This document shows positions 45,893 to 57,429 of a stretch of DNA of 64,000 bases, piece after piece. The notes beneath the pieces are model-generated. The model did not search any database and was not told where the DNA came from. It saw only the letters and a list, made by a program, of their open reading frames with translations. Numbering within the stretch: position 1 is the stretch's first letter; the number at the start of each line of letters is the position of its first letter. The translations under genes and the position numbers were made by a program. The DNA is from Okapia johnstoni (Eukaryota; Chordata; Mammalia; Artiodactyla; Giraffidae): contig CM044311.1 in NCBI GenBank assembly GCA_024291935.2, positions 20,297,001-20,361,000 on the forward strand. Reading direction: 5' to 3'.

Positions 45893-47062
45893 TGCAGAGG
45901 AACCAGAGATGAAATTGCCAACATCTGTTGCATCATCAAAAAAGCAAGAGAGTTTCAGAAAAACATGAACTTTTGCTTTATTGACTACGCCAAAGACTTT
46001 GACTGTGTGGAGCACATCAAACTGTGGAACATTCTTAAAGAGATGGAAATACCAGACCACCTGACCTGCTTCTTGAGAAATCTGTATGCAGGTCAAGAAG
46101 CAAAAGTTAGAGCTGGGCATGGAACAACAGACTGGTTCCAAACTGGGAAAGGAGTACATCAAGGCTCTATATTGTCACCCTGCTTATTGAACTTATATGC
46201 AGAGTACATCATGTGAAATGCTAGGTTGTATGAAGCACAAGCTGGAATCAAGATTACTGGGAGAAATATCAATAACCTCACATATGCAAATGACACCACC
46301 CCTATGGCAGAAAGCAAAGAAGAACTAAACAGTTTGTTGATGAAAGTGAAAGAGGAGAGTGAAAAAGTTTGCTTAAAACTCAACAATCAAAAAACAAAGA
46401 TCATGGTATCCGGTCCCATCACTTCATGGCAAATAGATGGGGAAACAATGGAAACAGTGAGAGACTTTATTTTGGGGGGCTCCAAAATCACTGCAGATGG
46501 TGACTGCAGCCATGAAATTAAAAGATGCTTGTTTGTTGGAAGAAAGTCTATGACCAACCTAGACAGCATATTAAAAAGCTGAGATGTTACTTTGCCAACA
46601 AAAGTGTGTCTAGTCAAAGCTACAGTTTTTCCAGTAGTACTATATGGATGTGAGTGTTGGGCTATAAAGAAAGCTGAGCACTAAAGAACTGATACTTTTG
46701 AATTGTGGAGATGGAGAAGACTCTTGAGAGTCCCTTGGATTGCAAAGAGATCCATCCAGTCAATCCTAAAGGAAATCAACCCTGAATATTCATTGGAAGG
46801 ACTGATGCTGAAGCTGAAACAACAATACTTTGGCCACATGATGCGAAGAACCAACTCATTGGAAAAGACCATGATGATGGGAAAGATTGAAGGCAAGAGA
46901 AGAGAATGACAGAGGATGAGATGGTTGCATGGCATCACCAATGTGATGGACATGAGTTTGAGTAGGCTCCGGGAGTTTGATGGACAGGAAAGTTTGATGG
47001 CATGTTGTAGTCCATGGGGTTTCAAAGAGTTGGACATGACTGAGTGACTGAACTGACTGATA
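45893..47062 (+). mobile_element. BovB LINE, RT to 3' end
   Basis: Sense BovB starting within RT ('gcagaggaaccagagatgaaat') and reaching the terminus 'gactgaactgactg'. It holds frames at 45878-46216 (motif A FCFIDYAKDFDCVEH; motif B KGVHQGSILSPCLLN) and 46226-46582, separated by a TGA. The catalytic box is YAND, so the copy is doubly inactive. The antisense frames 45632-46162 and 46681-47037 are shadows. Confidence 0.93.
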
Positions 47063-47064
47063 TT

Positions 47065-47495
47065 TTACTGAATACACAGAGATAACGGCCAGCACGTATG
47101 TAACAATTGACCTCTGACCCACATTAGAAGCCCAGGAAACCAAAGCAGTCTTTGCATCAATGTGTTCATATGGTCAGGACTTGGGTAATAACTGTAGACT
47201 TCATTTTTTTGTTCCCATTTCTAACTCAGTACCACCCAGACAAACCCAAACTTTTTCTCAATCAATCACATAAATTGATCTGTTTCTAGTTAGGCTGCCT
47301 CACACTGCCCCACAACTACAACCTTCAACCAGAACATATGTTAATTTCTTATATTTCTGTCAAGTATTGTGACTAGTAAGAACAAAATGTAAAGGAAGTT
47401 AGTACCTGCTATATAGATAATAATCATTAAATCTCTTTCTCCAGAATTTGACTTGGATTTGAGCCCCAGGTGCTACAAATATTTCCTGTCCTCTC
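47065..47495. other. Unassigned sequence
   Basis: Nothing recognised. Confidence 0.5.
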
Positions 47496-47499
47496 CTGG

Positions 47500-47757
47500 A
47501 CAAAGCATTGCACCACTTTGAGATTCAGTTTTAGTTATGAGAAAATGGAATAAAGGATAGATTTACCTTATAAAGCTATTTTGTGTGGCTGTGTATGCAT
47601 TCAGTCGTATCCGACTCTGGACCGCATGGAATGCAGTCTGCTAGGCTCTTGTGTCTATTGGAATATTCCAGTGTCTTATGAGGATTAAATAAGATAATGA
47701 CTATAAAATATCTAGCATGTAGTAAACATACAAAGAATATTTGCTATTGTTTCTATA
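47500..47757 (-). mobile_element. MIR SINE, split by a Bov-A fragment
   Basis: 'gagattcagttttagttatg' and 'gaaaatggaataaagg' left of the insertion, and 'tgaggattaaataagataatg' and 'ctagcatgtagtaaacat' right of it, follow the antisense MIR core in order. Confidence 0.75.
47590..47680 (-). mobile_element. Bov-A SINE tail fragment nested in MIR
   Basis: 'gcattcagtcgtatccgact' and 'ggaatattccagtg' give a short, internally deleted antisense copy. Confidence 0.75.
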
Positions 47758-47759
47758 AT

Positions 47760-49570
47760 ATTAAATAATTTAGCAAGTTACTCTTAATTGAAATGATGGT
47801 AAGTTTATTCAAATTTATGTTAAAAAAGATAGCATTTGGTTTAACATGGAGTCCATCCCAAATATTAGTAAATCAGTATTATCAAAAGTGGTGGATCCTA
47901 CATTAAATGTAAATTAATTGCTTTCTCTAAAGAAATATATAGCAAAAACGATCTCTTGGAGTGTTTTTCACAAATCAAAAAGTGTGTGACCTAATGAATT
48001 AGGTCACGTTTTGAACTATATGTCAAAATAAGACATTTAAGGAGTTTTAATTAAGTCAAATAACTCTTCAACACACAAACTAAAATACAACAGGATTTCA
48101 ATGACTACATGCAAAGAAAATATGGATCATTACTGAATTTTTATTCATAACATAAAATCTTAAAGTCTGAACTGTAATGTATTCATCACTGATAATTTCT
48201 TGTTTAATAGATAATTTCAAACAAGATTAAAGTGAATTAAATCCCCCTTGCTTTTAGAGTTTTACATTATTTACAATAATTTCATTCATTTTTCATATGT
48301 TTACACACTTAAAATTGTATAAAATATGCATAATTTGACCAAGATAATATCACAAGAATTTTATATTTTTCAGCATATATTGTAATGTTTATTTTAAATT
48401 ATGGATAATAACCATATTAAAAGGAAATAAATTGTCCATATGCCCTCAATTCTACAACTACTGTAACCACCTGATGCTATTACTTTTAATAGAATTTCTG
48501 ATCTTCCCTCGTGTATGTGTGTGTATGCATGCATATTTTGTTTTAGTAAAATTATGTTGTTAGATAAGCTGGAATATAGCCTACTTTATCCAGTTGATAT
48601 TATGCTAGATGTATTGCTAGAAAACATGTTGACATATTTGTTTCTACCAATATATAATTTTTATCCCATCTTATCCAAGCATGAAACATTCTCTAAATTT
48701 TCTTAAACAAAGTGTGAACAAATAAGTAGACAAGTAAATGATCATCCAATGCTCCTTTGATTTTTATGTTTTTAATTATTGATGAAATTAGTATTATTCA
48801 GTTAGTTTTCTTGTTTAAATCTGCATTTATTATTTTGTATACTCATTATCTACCCACTTATGTATTATGATTTTAGAACTACGTAAGATTTTTAATATCT
48901 CAGTTTTTGGAGGTATCAACATTAAAAGAATAATTGTATTTAAAGATTAAACATTTCTTCTGAGGATATCTTGATTACAATCCTCAGAATTGCTTTGTAA
49001 AAATTTCATATAACTTTTACCTTAGAATAATTTTCTAGAATTAATATAATATACAAAAGATGGATGCATTGCCACTCATCTCAAAGGATAATTCAATTTG
49101 TTTATATTAGTATCTACAATTGATAGAAATGGCAATGAAGCTTTATTTAGATTCTTAGCATTATTATCTTAAAGTATGGAAGTTTAAATATAAGCTAGAT
49201 AAAAGTTATCTGTAAAATTTTTCCAGATAAATCCCTCATAGGACATAAAGCTGGAGAAGTACTAGACTAGACATTTCTTCCAGTTTTTAAATTCTTATGA
49301 GACCTCAAGCCACTCTTGACATGAAGAGTAGAATGAGAAACTGCAAAGATTTTAAATTCACAGAGTGCCTAGGGCAAAGACAGAACTTAACTCAGCTGGT
49401 TTTATTATTCATAGGAGACAAAGCTAAAAGTTGAGGTTGTATTTTTCTTATAGTGCATTAACTTTTCCTCATAAAAAAATTCTAACTGGGAAAACAGACT
49501 TCATCCGCTTTTAACTTTCTGCTGTAGGTGTTATAGAACATTAATGATAAACCAAACCTTAGCAGAAAAT
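47760..49570. other. Long unassigned AT-rich stretch
   Basis: About 1.8 kb with no recognised element. A self-complementary motif 'gtgacctaatgaattaggtcac' lies at 47985-48006. Otherwise no signal. Confidence 0.5.
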
Positions 49571-49571
49571 A

Positions 49572-49708
49572 AGTGTGTGCCTGCTAAGTTGCTTCAGCTG
49601 TGTCTGACTCTGTGAAACCCTATGGACTATGGCCTGTCAAATTCCTCTGTCCACGGGATTCTCCAGGCAAAAATACTGGAGTGGCTTGCCATTTCCTTCT
49701 CCAGGGAA
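49572..49708 (-). mobile_element. Bov-A SINE fragment
   Basis: Antisense tail and middle ('gctaagttgcttcagctgtg', 'gattctccaggcaaaaatac'). The tRNA-derived head is lost. Confidence 0.88.
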
Positions 49709-49709
49709 G

Positions 49710-50325
49710 AGAAAATACATGGTCTCCCATTTTACATTAAAAATTGAGACGTATGTTTCATTTTTAAAAACCACTTCTGAGTATGGGAAGTAATATCTAG
49801 ATTGTAAAAAGCCCATGGTTTCAGTAAAAAAAAGAGACTATTCATATTTCAAAGCTGAAAAGAAATAGAATTTTAAAGATATTAAATAATGATAGAAGTC
49901 AATTAAATAATAGGAAAGTGAGGTGGAAATATTATAGGTGTATCTTAATGAAGTCTTTGAAACTCAAGAGTTCTACCAGAATGGCATTTAGACAGTAAGG
50001 GCCATTAACATGTCATAAAGAACTGCTTTCAAGAAATCATCATGTTAAGACATGTACTTGTACTCACAATTATCTCTTTTATCAACATAAATGTAGAAAC
50101 ATGGGGTGCATATAAGTGAGGTAGTTTATTTCTTTCATGTGATGATGAGTTCCCTGTTGTTCCCAGAACCTGGAGTTCTAGGTCATCTGGGTTACATCAT
50201 CTGTGCCTCTCCACTCACAACTTTTCCAACATGAAGTCTTCTGTACAAGTTTAACTCTACAATGAACAGTCTGTAAATATAACAATCCAGTCTTCAGTTC
50301 CATTCTTAAACTTGATCTTACTTTT
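49710..50325. other. Unassigned AT-rich sequence
   Basis: Nothing recognised. Confidence 0.5.
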
Positions 50326-50329
50326 TTTT

Positions 50330-50835
50330 TTTAAATGTGATTAACTTTATTATTATTATTTTTTTATTTATTTTAGTTGGGGGCTAATTACTTTACAATA
50401 TTGTAGTAGTTTTTGCCATACATCGACATGAATCAGCCATGGATTCACATGTGCTCCCCCTCCCAAACCCTCCTCCCACCTCCCTCCCCCTCCCATCCCT
50501 CAGTGTCATCCCAACGCTCCATCCCTGAGCATCCGTCCCATGCATAGAACATGGAATGGTGTTCTGCTTCACATATGACAATATACATGTTTCAATGTTA
50601 TTGTCCCAGAACGTCCAACCCTCACCTTCTCCCTCAGAGTCCACAGGACTGTTCTATGCATCTGTGTCTCTTATTCTGTCTCACATATAGGGTTACCATT
50701 ACCATCTTTCAAATTCCATATACATGCATTAGTATACTGTATTGGTGCTTTTCTTTCTGGCTCACTTCACTCTGTATAATGGGCTCCAGTTTTATCCATC
50801 TCAATAGAACGGATTCAAATGTATCTTACTTTTTA
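50330..50835 (-). mobile_element. Bovine L1 3' end, antisense
   Basis: About 500 bp of antisense bovine L1 3' UTR. It starts from its T-rich (poly-A complement) end, then 'gttgggggctaattacttta', 'gccatacatcgacatgaatc', C-rich blocks, 'tgtatactgtattggtgc'-type text and 'cttcactctgtataatgggc'. One of the better preserved L1 segments here. Confidence 0.9.
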
Positions 50836-50840
50836 AAGCT

Positions 50841-50979
50841 CAATTCAGTTCAGTTGCTCAGTGGTGTCCGACTCTTTGCAACTCCATAGACTGCTGCACT
50901 CCAGTCCTCCCTATGTATTACCAACTCCAGAATTTACTCAAACTCATGTCCATTGAGTCAGTGATGCCATCCGACCATG
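50841..50979 (-). mobile_element. BovB 3' terminus, antisense (head-to-head pair, left)
   Basis: Antisense BovB 3' terminus ('caattcagttcagttgctcag' to 'gatgccatccgacc'), only about 140 bp. It is followed after 25 bp by a BovB 3' end in the opposite orientation covering the same consensus region. Confidence 0.88.
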
Positions 50980-51004
50980 TTGAACTCAACGTGCTATTTG
51001 TCAT

Positions 51005-51280
51005 TCCTGAATATTCATTGGAGGGACTGATTCTGAAGTTGAAACTCCAATATTTTGGCCACCTGATGTGAAGAATTGACTCATTGGAAAAGACTCTGAT
51101 GCTGGGAAAGATTGAAAGTGGGAGGAGAAGGGGACGACAGAGGGTGAGACTGTTGGATGGCATCACCGACTCAATGGACATGAGTTTGAGTAAGCTCCAG
51201 GAGTTGGTGATGGACAGGGAAGCCTGTTGTGTGACAGTCCATGGGGTCACAAAGAGTCAGTGGACTGGACTGACACAGCT
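51005..51280 (+). mobile_element. BovB 3' end, sense (head-to-head pair, right)
   Basis: Sense BovB from 'cctgaatattcattggaggg' to about 'gactggactgacac'. The frame 51084-51302 is the RT tail. Positions 51150-51265 are the complement counterpart of 50866-50979. Confidence 0.9.
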
Positions 51281-51579
51281 TTACCAAATAATAAATAAAT
51301 AAATTGCTCTTTTTTCAGTTTTCCACCTCATTTACCCATGTCTCTCTTTTAGTAACAAAATTTCCATTCACCTCCTGACATTCCAACTCTTGTTTCTCTG
51401 CATTGTTTTGAAATGGAAACACATTATGAAAAAAACACTTTCCTTCATTGGCTTCAAGATGTTGCTTTTCTGCTTAAGTTAATAAATTGCAAATACTTCT
51501 TAATTAAATATATATTTTTAAAACCTCATTTGAAGAGGTAAAATTTACCTTCAGTGAATTTTCCTAATCTCAGCCTTCA

Positions 51580-51768
51580 GTATTTTCCTAATTTCTACCA
51601 GTAAACATTCATTAAACCATGCAGAATGGCCCTAATCAGTTCTTACACTGGACTGATATTAAAGTAGGCACATCATTATTTATTTCTGCTACAATGATAA
51701 CTGCTTAAGTAGGTATTATTTGCTATTCAAATTGTTTCACGTCTGCATTTTCAGTGTTTCTCTGAATG
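51580..51768 (+). repeat. Second long inverted repeat, left arm
   Basis: The reverse complement recurs at 52398-52582. Landmarks include tattttcctaatttctac, atggccctaatcagttctta, gactgatattaaa, and tttatttctgctacaatgataact. Identity is about 85% by eye. No known repeat family is recognised. Confidence 0.85.
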
Positions 51769-52397
51769 CTTAATTTTATGTTTGGTAAGATAAGTCTTTA
51801 AAATTAAACATTTAAAGAAGTACTGAGAGATTTATTTTCAAAGAACTCTTAGTCATTTAACTCGCTCTTCGTCTTTTTGTTTTAAAAGCCTCTATTTAAG
51901 TTTAAAATATTAGGTTCAACTTTATTCTTAAAGTTTAAATTTTGTTTGATGTTCTCAGAGTCTTCTCCGGAGGCAATGTTCTCCTTCATAAAAGACTTTG
52001 ACTCGCTGAACTTTTCCTCCTTCAGGTAGCAGGAAAAAAAACTAATTCAGAGGATAGAAATGAGTCTTGCCGTTTCTCTCTCAATTCTCTGACTGCAAAA
52101 TTTATTTTTCCCTCTCTTTGCAAGGCAGGATTAAAAAAGACCCTACTACTTGGAAATATAAAGTCTTAAAATCTAAGTTTTTTTCCATTATCAAAGGTTC
52201 ATCTGCATCATATTATCTTTGTATCTTTGCTCAATTTTTCCTTCTCAAGAAGCTACTTTTTTATATATAGAGTATTTGATTTGAAATTGCTTCCCATTTT
52301 AAAATTATCTCTTAGCCAACTTTGTATGCCCTTGGCAACATCCTTGACAACATCAGATAAAAACTACCTAGCCCATTCTTCAGAATCTTACAAACCT
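51769..52397. other. Spacer of the second inverted repeat
   Basis: Unassigned sequence of about 630 bp, slightly less AT-rich near 51950-52100. No repeat family is recognised. Confidence 0.5.
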
Positions 52398-52582
52398 CAT
52401 TCAAAAGCACAAAATATAGAAATGAAACAATTTAAACAGCAAGTAATACCTATTTAAGTAGTTATCATTGTAGCAGAAATAAATACTGATGTGCTGATTT
52501 TAATATCAGTCCAGCGTAAGAACTGATTAGGGCCATCCTACATGGTTAAATGCACATTAACTAGTAGAAATTAGGAAAATAC
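52398..52582 (-). repeat. Second long inverted repeat, right arm
   Basis: Partner of 51580-51768 in inverse orientation ('agttatcattgtagcagaaa', 'taagaactgattagggccat', 'gtagaaattaggaaaatac'). Confidence 0.85.
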
Positions 52583-52926
52583 CATGCATAAGTTTTATAT
52601 TCAAACTTGAAATATGTATGTAGGGAGGTAGTAAGCTATTTGCGAGTCAGTTCAAACAGGCTTAAATGTGGAAGGATATTTTCATGCATACTTGCAATAA
52701 TCGAGGAGATATAGCTGACAGGCAGTGGTGTTGAGGACAAATGTCCTATTTAACATGTGGTGTTTCAACAAATCCACAAAGGTTAGAGAGGAATGAGCTA
52801 TGACAAGGGTTTTTCATAGTATTGTTGACAATAAACAACAAGTGCCTAAGTTGTTACAGAAATCTAGAGTACGTTAAATATACATACATACATGTGTATG
52901 TATTTAGAGAGAAGTATTTTATGTAC

Positions 52927-53142
52927 ATGAGGCTTCCCAGGTGGCTCAGTGGAAAAGAACCTGTCAATGCAGGAGATTCAAGAGACACAGGTTTGATCTC
53001 TGTCAGGAAGATCCTCTAGAGGAGGAAATGTTTATCCACTCCAGTATTCTTGCCTTGGAAAATCTCATGGATAGAGGAAACTGGCAGGCTTCAGTCCATG
53101 AGGTTGCAAAGAGTCAGAAACAACTGAATGACTGAGTGCACA
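52927..53142 (+). mobile_element. Bov-tA SINE
   Basis: Nearly full-length sense copy ('gaggcttcccaggtggctcag' to 'ctgaatgactgagtgcacac'), diverged. Confidence 0.9.
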
Positions 53143-53144
53143 CT

Positions 53145-54545
53145 CAAGCATTGCATTCACTGTGTGTGTGTATGTACATACATAAAATTATCTACTACTA
53201 ATAATATTTACATATTGACACATGCATTTACACATAAACCTGCATGTGTATTATATGCACACACACACAAAATGAGAAACAGGCACTTTTAAAATCAAAA
53301 TTAATGTACTATATTGTGAATCATTCTCAAATTACTGGTAAATCAACTAAAATGCATCTTTCAGAAGGAACTAAAAATATCAAAGTTTTGTGTTTCCTTC
53401 TGGTGAGAAAAAGGAAACCAAATAGTGTGGACACACAGAAGCAGGGGGAAAAAAAGAATGATAAAATAGATGCCACTAAAAAAATTACAAAGGTTATGTT
53501 TGTATTCTTTTTATACAGTCATAAAAATGTAAAAAAAGGAAATGCTGCACTGGACACAGTAAATGTCTGATACATGATAAACACTATATATGAAAATGAA
53601 AATCAAGTCTGGGACTGAAGGAGGAAGTCTTGGAGATTTTAATAGACTTAAACTGGAGTGTGTATATCATCAGCAAAGTTTCAAATTCTGGAACTTACTT
53701 TTGGAGGGAGGAGCTTGTCAAAGCAGGCTCCAGAGGTCAAGTAATGCCCTTCTTGCCCTCACACAAAGCCTTGCTCTGGGGTTTGATGAGAAAATATTCA
53801 TCTTGCCTTCTGGACACCCAGCCCCAGTCAATGCATTATAGGACCCTAGTTACAAAATATAGCACAGATGATGGATTTGTAGCAGATGGAAGCTTTGCCA
53901 GACCCCTAAAGCTTTGCTTGTCTCTGTGTTAACAGATGAAAGTGAAGGAACAGATGCCAGAAACAACCAAACAGTTTTCAGGGCAGGAAAATAAATACTG
54001 AAGGAAAACTGTAGTTTGCCAGAACAGATGATCAAGAAATTAAAACATCTGATGATGAAAGCTATGTCCAGATGGCTCTGACTTCCCAAGGAAAAAGCAC
54101 AATGATTGGTAGAAAAAAAAAATATCATCCCTAGAGATAAACTGATTCCCTATGAAATCATGAAAAGTAGACATTACAGAAAAATAGATACAAAAATACA
54201 TAGATTAGGAAATCATATAAAAATTTTAGGAATGATAGAATATTGTAGCAAAAATTGTGCATATATTTATTTTGGATTTCTAACTAAATTATGATAAATA
54301 TTTGTTGAGTGCCAACTGAGCACCAGATACTCTTTTTGATGACAGAAGATGGGAGAAATCAGAGCATGTAAACGTTCTTCCCTCACGTAGAAAGTTAAAG
54401 GAGTTTGTTTTTCATTTTCATTATGTTCTTTTTTAAAATTCCTTTCACATTAATTTTAGCTTCTTGTACTTTTCTTCACGAGTTTGTCATAGTTTAACTA
54501 CGCTACTTTTTTTTGTTCAAAGATCCAATTGCTACTTTCTGTATC
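53145..54545. other. Unassigned, with TG/CA runs and a GC-richer patch
   Basis: Short (TG)n and (CA)n runs lie at 53160-53272. The 53680-54080 patch is richer in G+C. Two overlapping frames (53590-53841 and 53630-53932) cover part of it and resemble nothing known. 54288-54345 ('aaatatttgttgagtgccaac') resembles a common MIR/L2-type phrase. Confidence 0.4.
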
Positions 54546-54582
54546 AATGTAAGTTCTCCAGAAAAACAGAATCAATAACATT

Positions 54583-54645
54583 ATCTATCTATCTAATATA
54601 TCTATCTATTTATTTATTTATCTATATAGAGAGAAAGAGAGAGGG
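54583..54645. repeat. (TATC)n / (TTTA)n / (GA)n microsatellite
   Basis: Tetranucleotide runs followed by a GA-rich run, inside the LTR-like repeat. Confidence 0.92.
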
Positions 54646-54961
54646 AGAAATGTATAAGAGGAGATTTGCTCCAGGAATTAACTCACATGGTTATGGAGGT
54701 TGAGAAGTCCCATGATCTACTGCCTTCAAGCAGAGAATCATGAAAACCTGTAGTATAATTCAGTCCAATCCAAAGAACCAGAGTAGCCAATGGTATAAGT
54801 CTGAAACTGCAAAGATACAAGATCCAGAAGCTCTGAAATCCAAGGCAGGAGAGATAGATGTTCCAGCTCAAGAAGACAGAGCAAGAAGTCACATTTATTC
54901 TGCCATTTTTGTTCTATTTGGGTCCCCAGTGTATTGGATGATGTTTCCCTGGTGGCATCAG

Positions 54962-56230
54962 TTCAGTTGCTTAGTCATGTCTGATTCTTTGCGACCCCAT
55001 GGACTGCAGCATGCTGGGTTCCCCTGTCCATCACCAACTTCCAGAGCCTACTCTTACTCATGTCCATCGAGTTGGTGATGCCGTCCAACCATCTCTTCCC
55101 CTGTTGTCCCCTTCTCCTCCTGCCTACAATCTTTCCCAGCATCAGGGTCTTTTCTGATGAGTCAGTTCTTCACATGAAGTGACCAAAGTATTGGAGTTTC
55201 AGCTTCAGCATCAGTCCCTCCAATGAATATTCAGAACTGACTTGCATTAGGATTGACTGATTTTATCTCCATGCAGTCCGAGGGACTCTCAAGATTCTTT
55301 TCCAACACCACAGTGAAAAAGCATCAATACTTCAGTGCTCTGCTTTCTTTATAGTCCAACTCTCACAACCATAAATGACTACTGGAAAAACCATAGTTTT
55401 GGCTAGAGTGACTTGTCGGCAAAGAAATGTGTCTTTTTTAATATGCTATCTAGGTTGGTCATAGCTTTTCTTCCAAGGAGTGAGTGTCTTTTAATTTCAT
55501 GGATGCAGTCATCATCTGATTTTGGGGCCCACAAAAACAAAGTCTGTCACTGTTTCCATTATTTCCCCATCTATTTGCCATGAACAGATGGGACCGGAGG
55601 CCACAATCTTCATTTTTTAAATGCTGAGTTTTAAGCCAGCTTTTTCACTCTCCTCTTTCACTTTCATCAAGAGGTTCTTTAGTTCTTCTTCACTTTCTTC
55701 CATAAGGGTGGTGTCATCTGTGTATCTGAGGTTATTGATATTTTTCCTGGCAGTCTTGATTCCACCTTGTGCTTCATCCAGCCTGGCATTTCACATGATG
55801 TACTATGCACACGAGTTAAATAAGCAGGGTGACAATATACAGCCTTGACGTACTCCTTTCCCAATTTGGAACCAGTCCATTTTCCCATATCTGGTTCTAA
55901 CTGTTGCTTCTTGATCTGTATTCAGATTTCTCAGGAGGCAGGTAAGGTGCTCTAGTAGTCCCATCTTTTGAAGAACTTGCCACAGTTTGGTGTGATCCAC
56001 ACAGTCAAAGGCTTTGGCGTAGTCCATAAAGCAGAAGTAGATGTTTTTCTGGAATTCTCTTGCTTAATTGATGATCCAACGGATGTTGGCAATTTGATCT
56101 CTGGTTCCTCTGCCTTTTCTAAATCCAGCTTGAACTTCTGGAAGTTCTCATTTTACGTACTGCTGAGGCCTCAGTTGGAGAATTTTGAGCATTACTTGAT
56201 AGCATGTGAGATGAATGCAATTGTGCAGTA
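54962..56230 (-). mobile_element. BovB LINE, RT to 3' end
   Basis: About 1.27 kb of antisense BovB with its 3' terminus at 54962 ('agttcagttgcttagtcatg') and its 5' truncation at 'gagatgaatgcaattgtgca'. RT frames include 55803-56027 (MDYAKAFDCVDHTKLW; KGVRQGCILSPCLFN). The catalytic region reads YTDD (near 55712-55723) but is out of frame with it. Confidence 0.92.
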
Positions 56231-56428
56231 GCTGGTGGCTTAGATGGTAACTAATCTGCCTGCAGCATTCTCTGGTTCAATCCCTGGGTTGGCAAGATCC
56301 CCTGGAGAAGTGAATGGCAACCCCTTCCAGTATTCTTGCCTGGAAAATCCCATAGACAGAGGAGACTGGAGGGCTGCAGTCCATGGGGTCGCAAAGAGTC
56401 AGGCATGACTGAGTGACTAAGCACAGCA
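56231..56428 (+). mobile_element. Bov-tA SINE abutting BovB
   Basis: Sense copy beginning directly at the 5'-truncated end of the BovB ('agctggtggcttagatgg') and ending 'gactgagtgactaagcac'. Confidence 0.9.
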
Positions 56429-56557
56429 CACCACCACTTTACTGAGAGTATTCCTTACTCAGTCTACTGATTCAAATGTCAATTTGAATCACCCTCACAT
56501 AAACATCCAGAAATAATATTTTACAAATTATCTAGACAAATTATCTAGACATCCATT

Positions 56558-56825
56558 CGGAGAAGGCAATGGTACCCCACTCCAGTACTCTTGCCTGGAA
56601 AAATCCCATGGATGGAGGAGCCTGGTAGGCTGCAGTCCATGGGGTCGCTAAGAGTCAGACACGACTGAGCGACTTCGTTTTCACTTTTCACTTTCAAGCA
56701 TTGGAGAAGGACATGGCAACCCACTCCAGTGTTTTTGCCTGGAGAATCCCAGGGACAGGGGAGCCTGGCGGGCTGCCGTTTATGGGATCGCACGGAGTTG
56801 GACACGACTGAAACGACTTAGCAGC
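56558..56825 (+). mobile_element. Bov-A2 SINE with perfect 11-bp TSD, young
   Basis: Dimeric sense copy: first unit 'ggagaaggcaatggtacc...', a (TTTTCAC)n-like linker, then 'gcattggagaaggacatggc...cgacttagcagc'. CpGs are well kept. It is flanked by agacatccatt at 56547-56557 and 56826-56836, inside the LTR-like repeat. Confidence 0.93.
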
Positions 56826-56869
56826 AGACATCCATTAGCCCAGTCAAACTAACACAGAGTAACAATGAC

Positions 56870-57425
56870 ATTTCCATCATTAACATGATTATTTCTGCCT
56901 TTGACCTTGTTTGGTTTTACTATGTTCTTCATCTATTTTTTTTTTTAAGTGCTTAGTACTTATCTCATCTTGCATTTGTAACATGCACATATTGATGATA
57001 TATAGTGATTTTGTTTTTAATATATATATATATTAGTACAGAGAACTAAAGCTGTTCTCTCTACAAATATCTTTACCTAAAAAGGACAGTTGTGCTTCTG
57101 CATGAAAAATGTACAGAAATGTGAAGAAGCCCATAGAGAATTTCCTTTCAGTTTCAGATATGGAATAGTGGGTTTTGTCTATTTACCTAGAGCACTTTAC
57201 ATACATTATTCTAACTTTTGTTTTTACGAATGGGAAAACTTAAAGCAAAAGTCCTACAGGACAGGACACTGTCCCACTGCCGACCTCACAGGCTAGTATC
57301 CATTCCCTTATTCACTGAGTTTTGGCCCACATGACTACCCTATGGGACCTGAAACATGCATGTTTATTTTTCAGAATCTTTTCACTGGCAGTTCCCATTT
57401 CTTGGAATGTTTCTGAACCTTCAGT
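56870..57425. other. Mostly unassigned
   Basis: A short (TA)n lies near 57018. 57183-57215 ('gagcactttacatacattat') may be a MIR remnant. Nothing else is recognised. Confidence 0.4.
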
Positions 57426-57429
57426 TTAT

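Larger units (their letters stand above)
54548..56870 (-). mobile_element. Ancient LTR-like repeat, second copy, split three times
   Basis: Left part 54548-54900 ('gttctccagaaaaacagaat', 'gaattaactcacatggttat', 'gagaagtcccatgatct'). The right parts are 56430-56557 ('gtctactgattcaaatgtca', 'aacatccagaaataat') and 56826-56870 ('cccagtcaaactaacacag'). It is the same element as at 24412-26005, with BovB, Bov-tA and Bov-A2 inserted between its pieces. Confidence 0.6.

Noticed and set aside
45632..46162. 176-codon minus-strand frame
   Set aside because: It is the antisense shadow of the sense BovB RT at 45893-47062. The same antisense pattern recurs over other BovB copies (for example 31434-31928 and 13396-12905).
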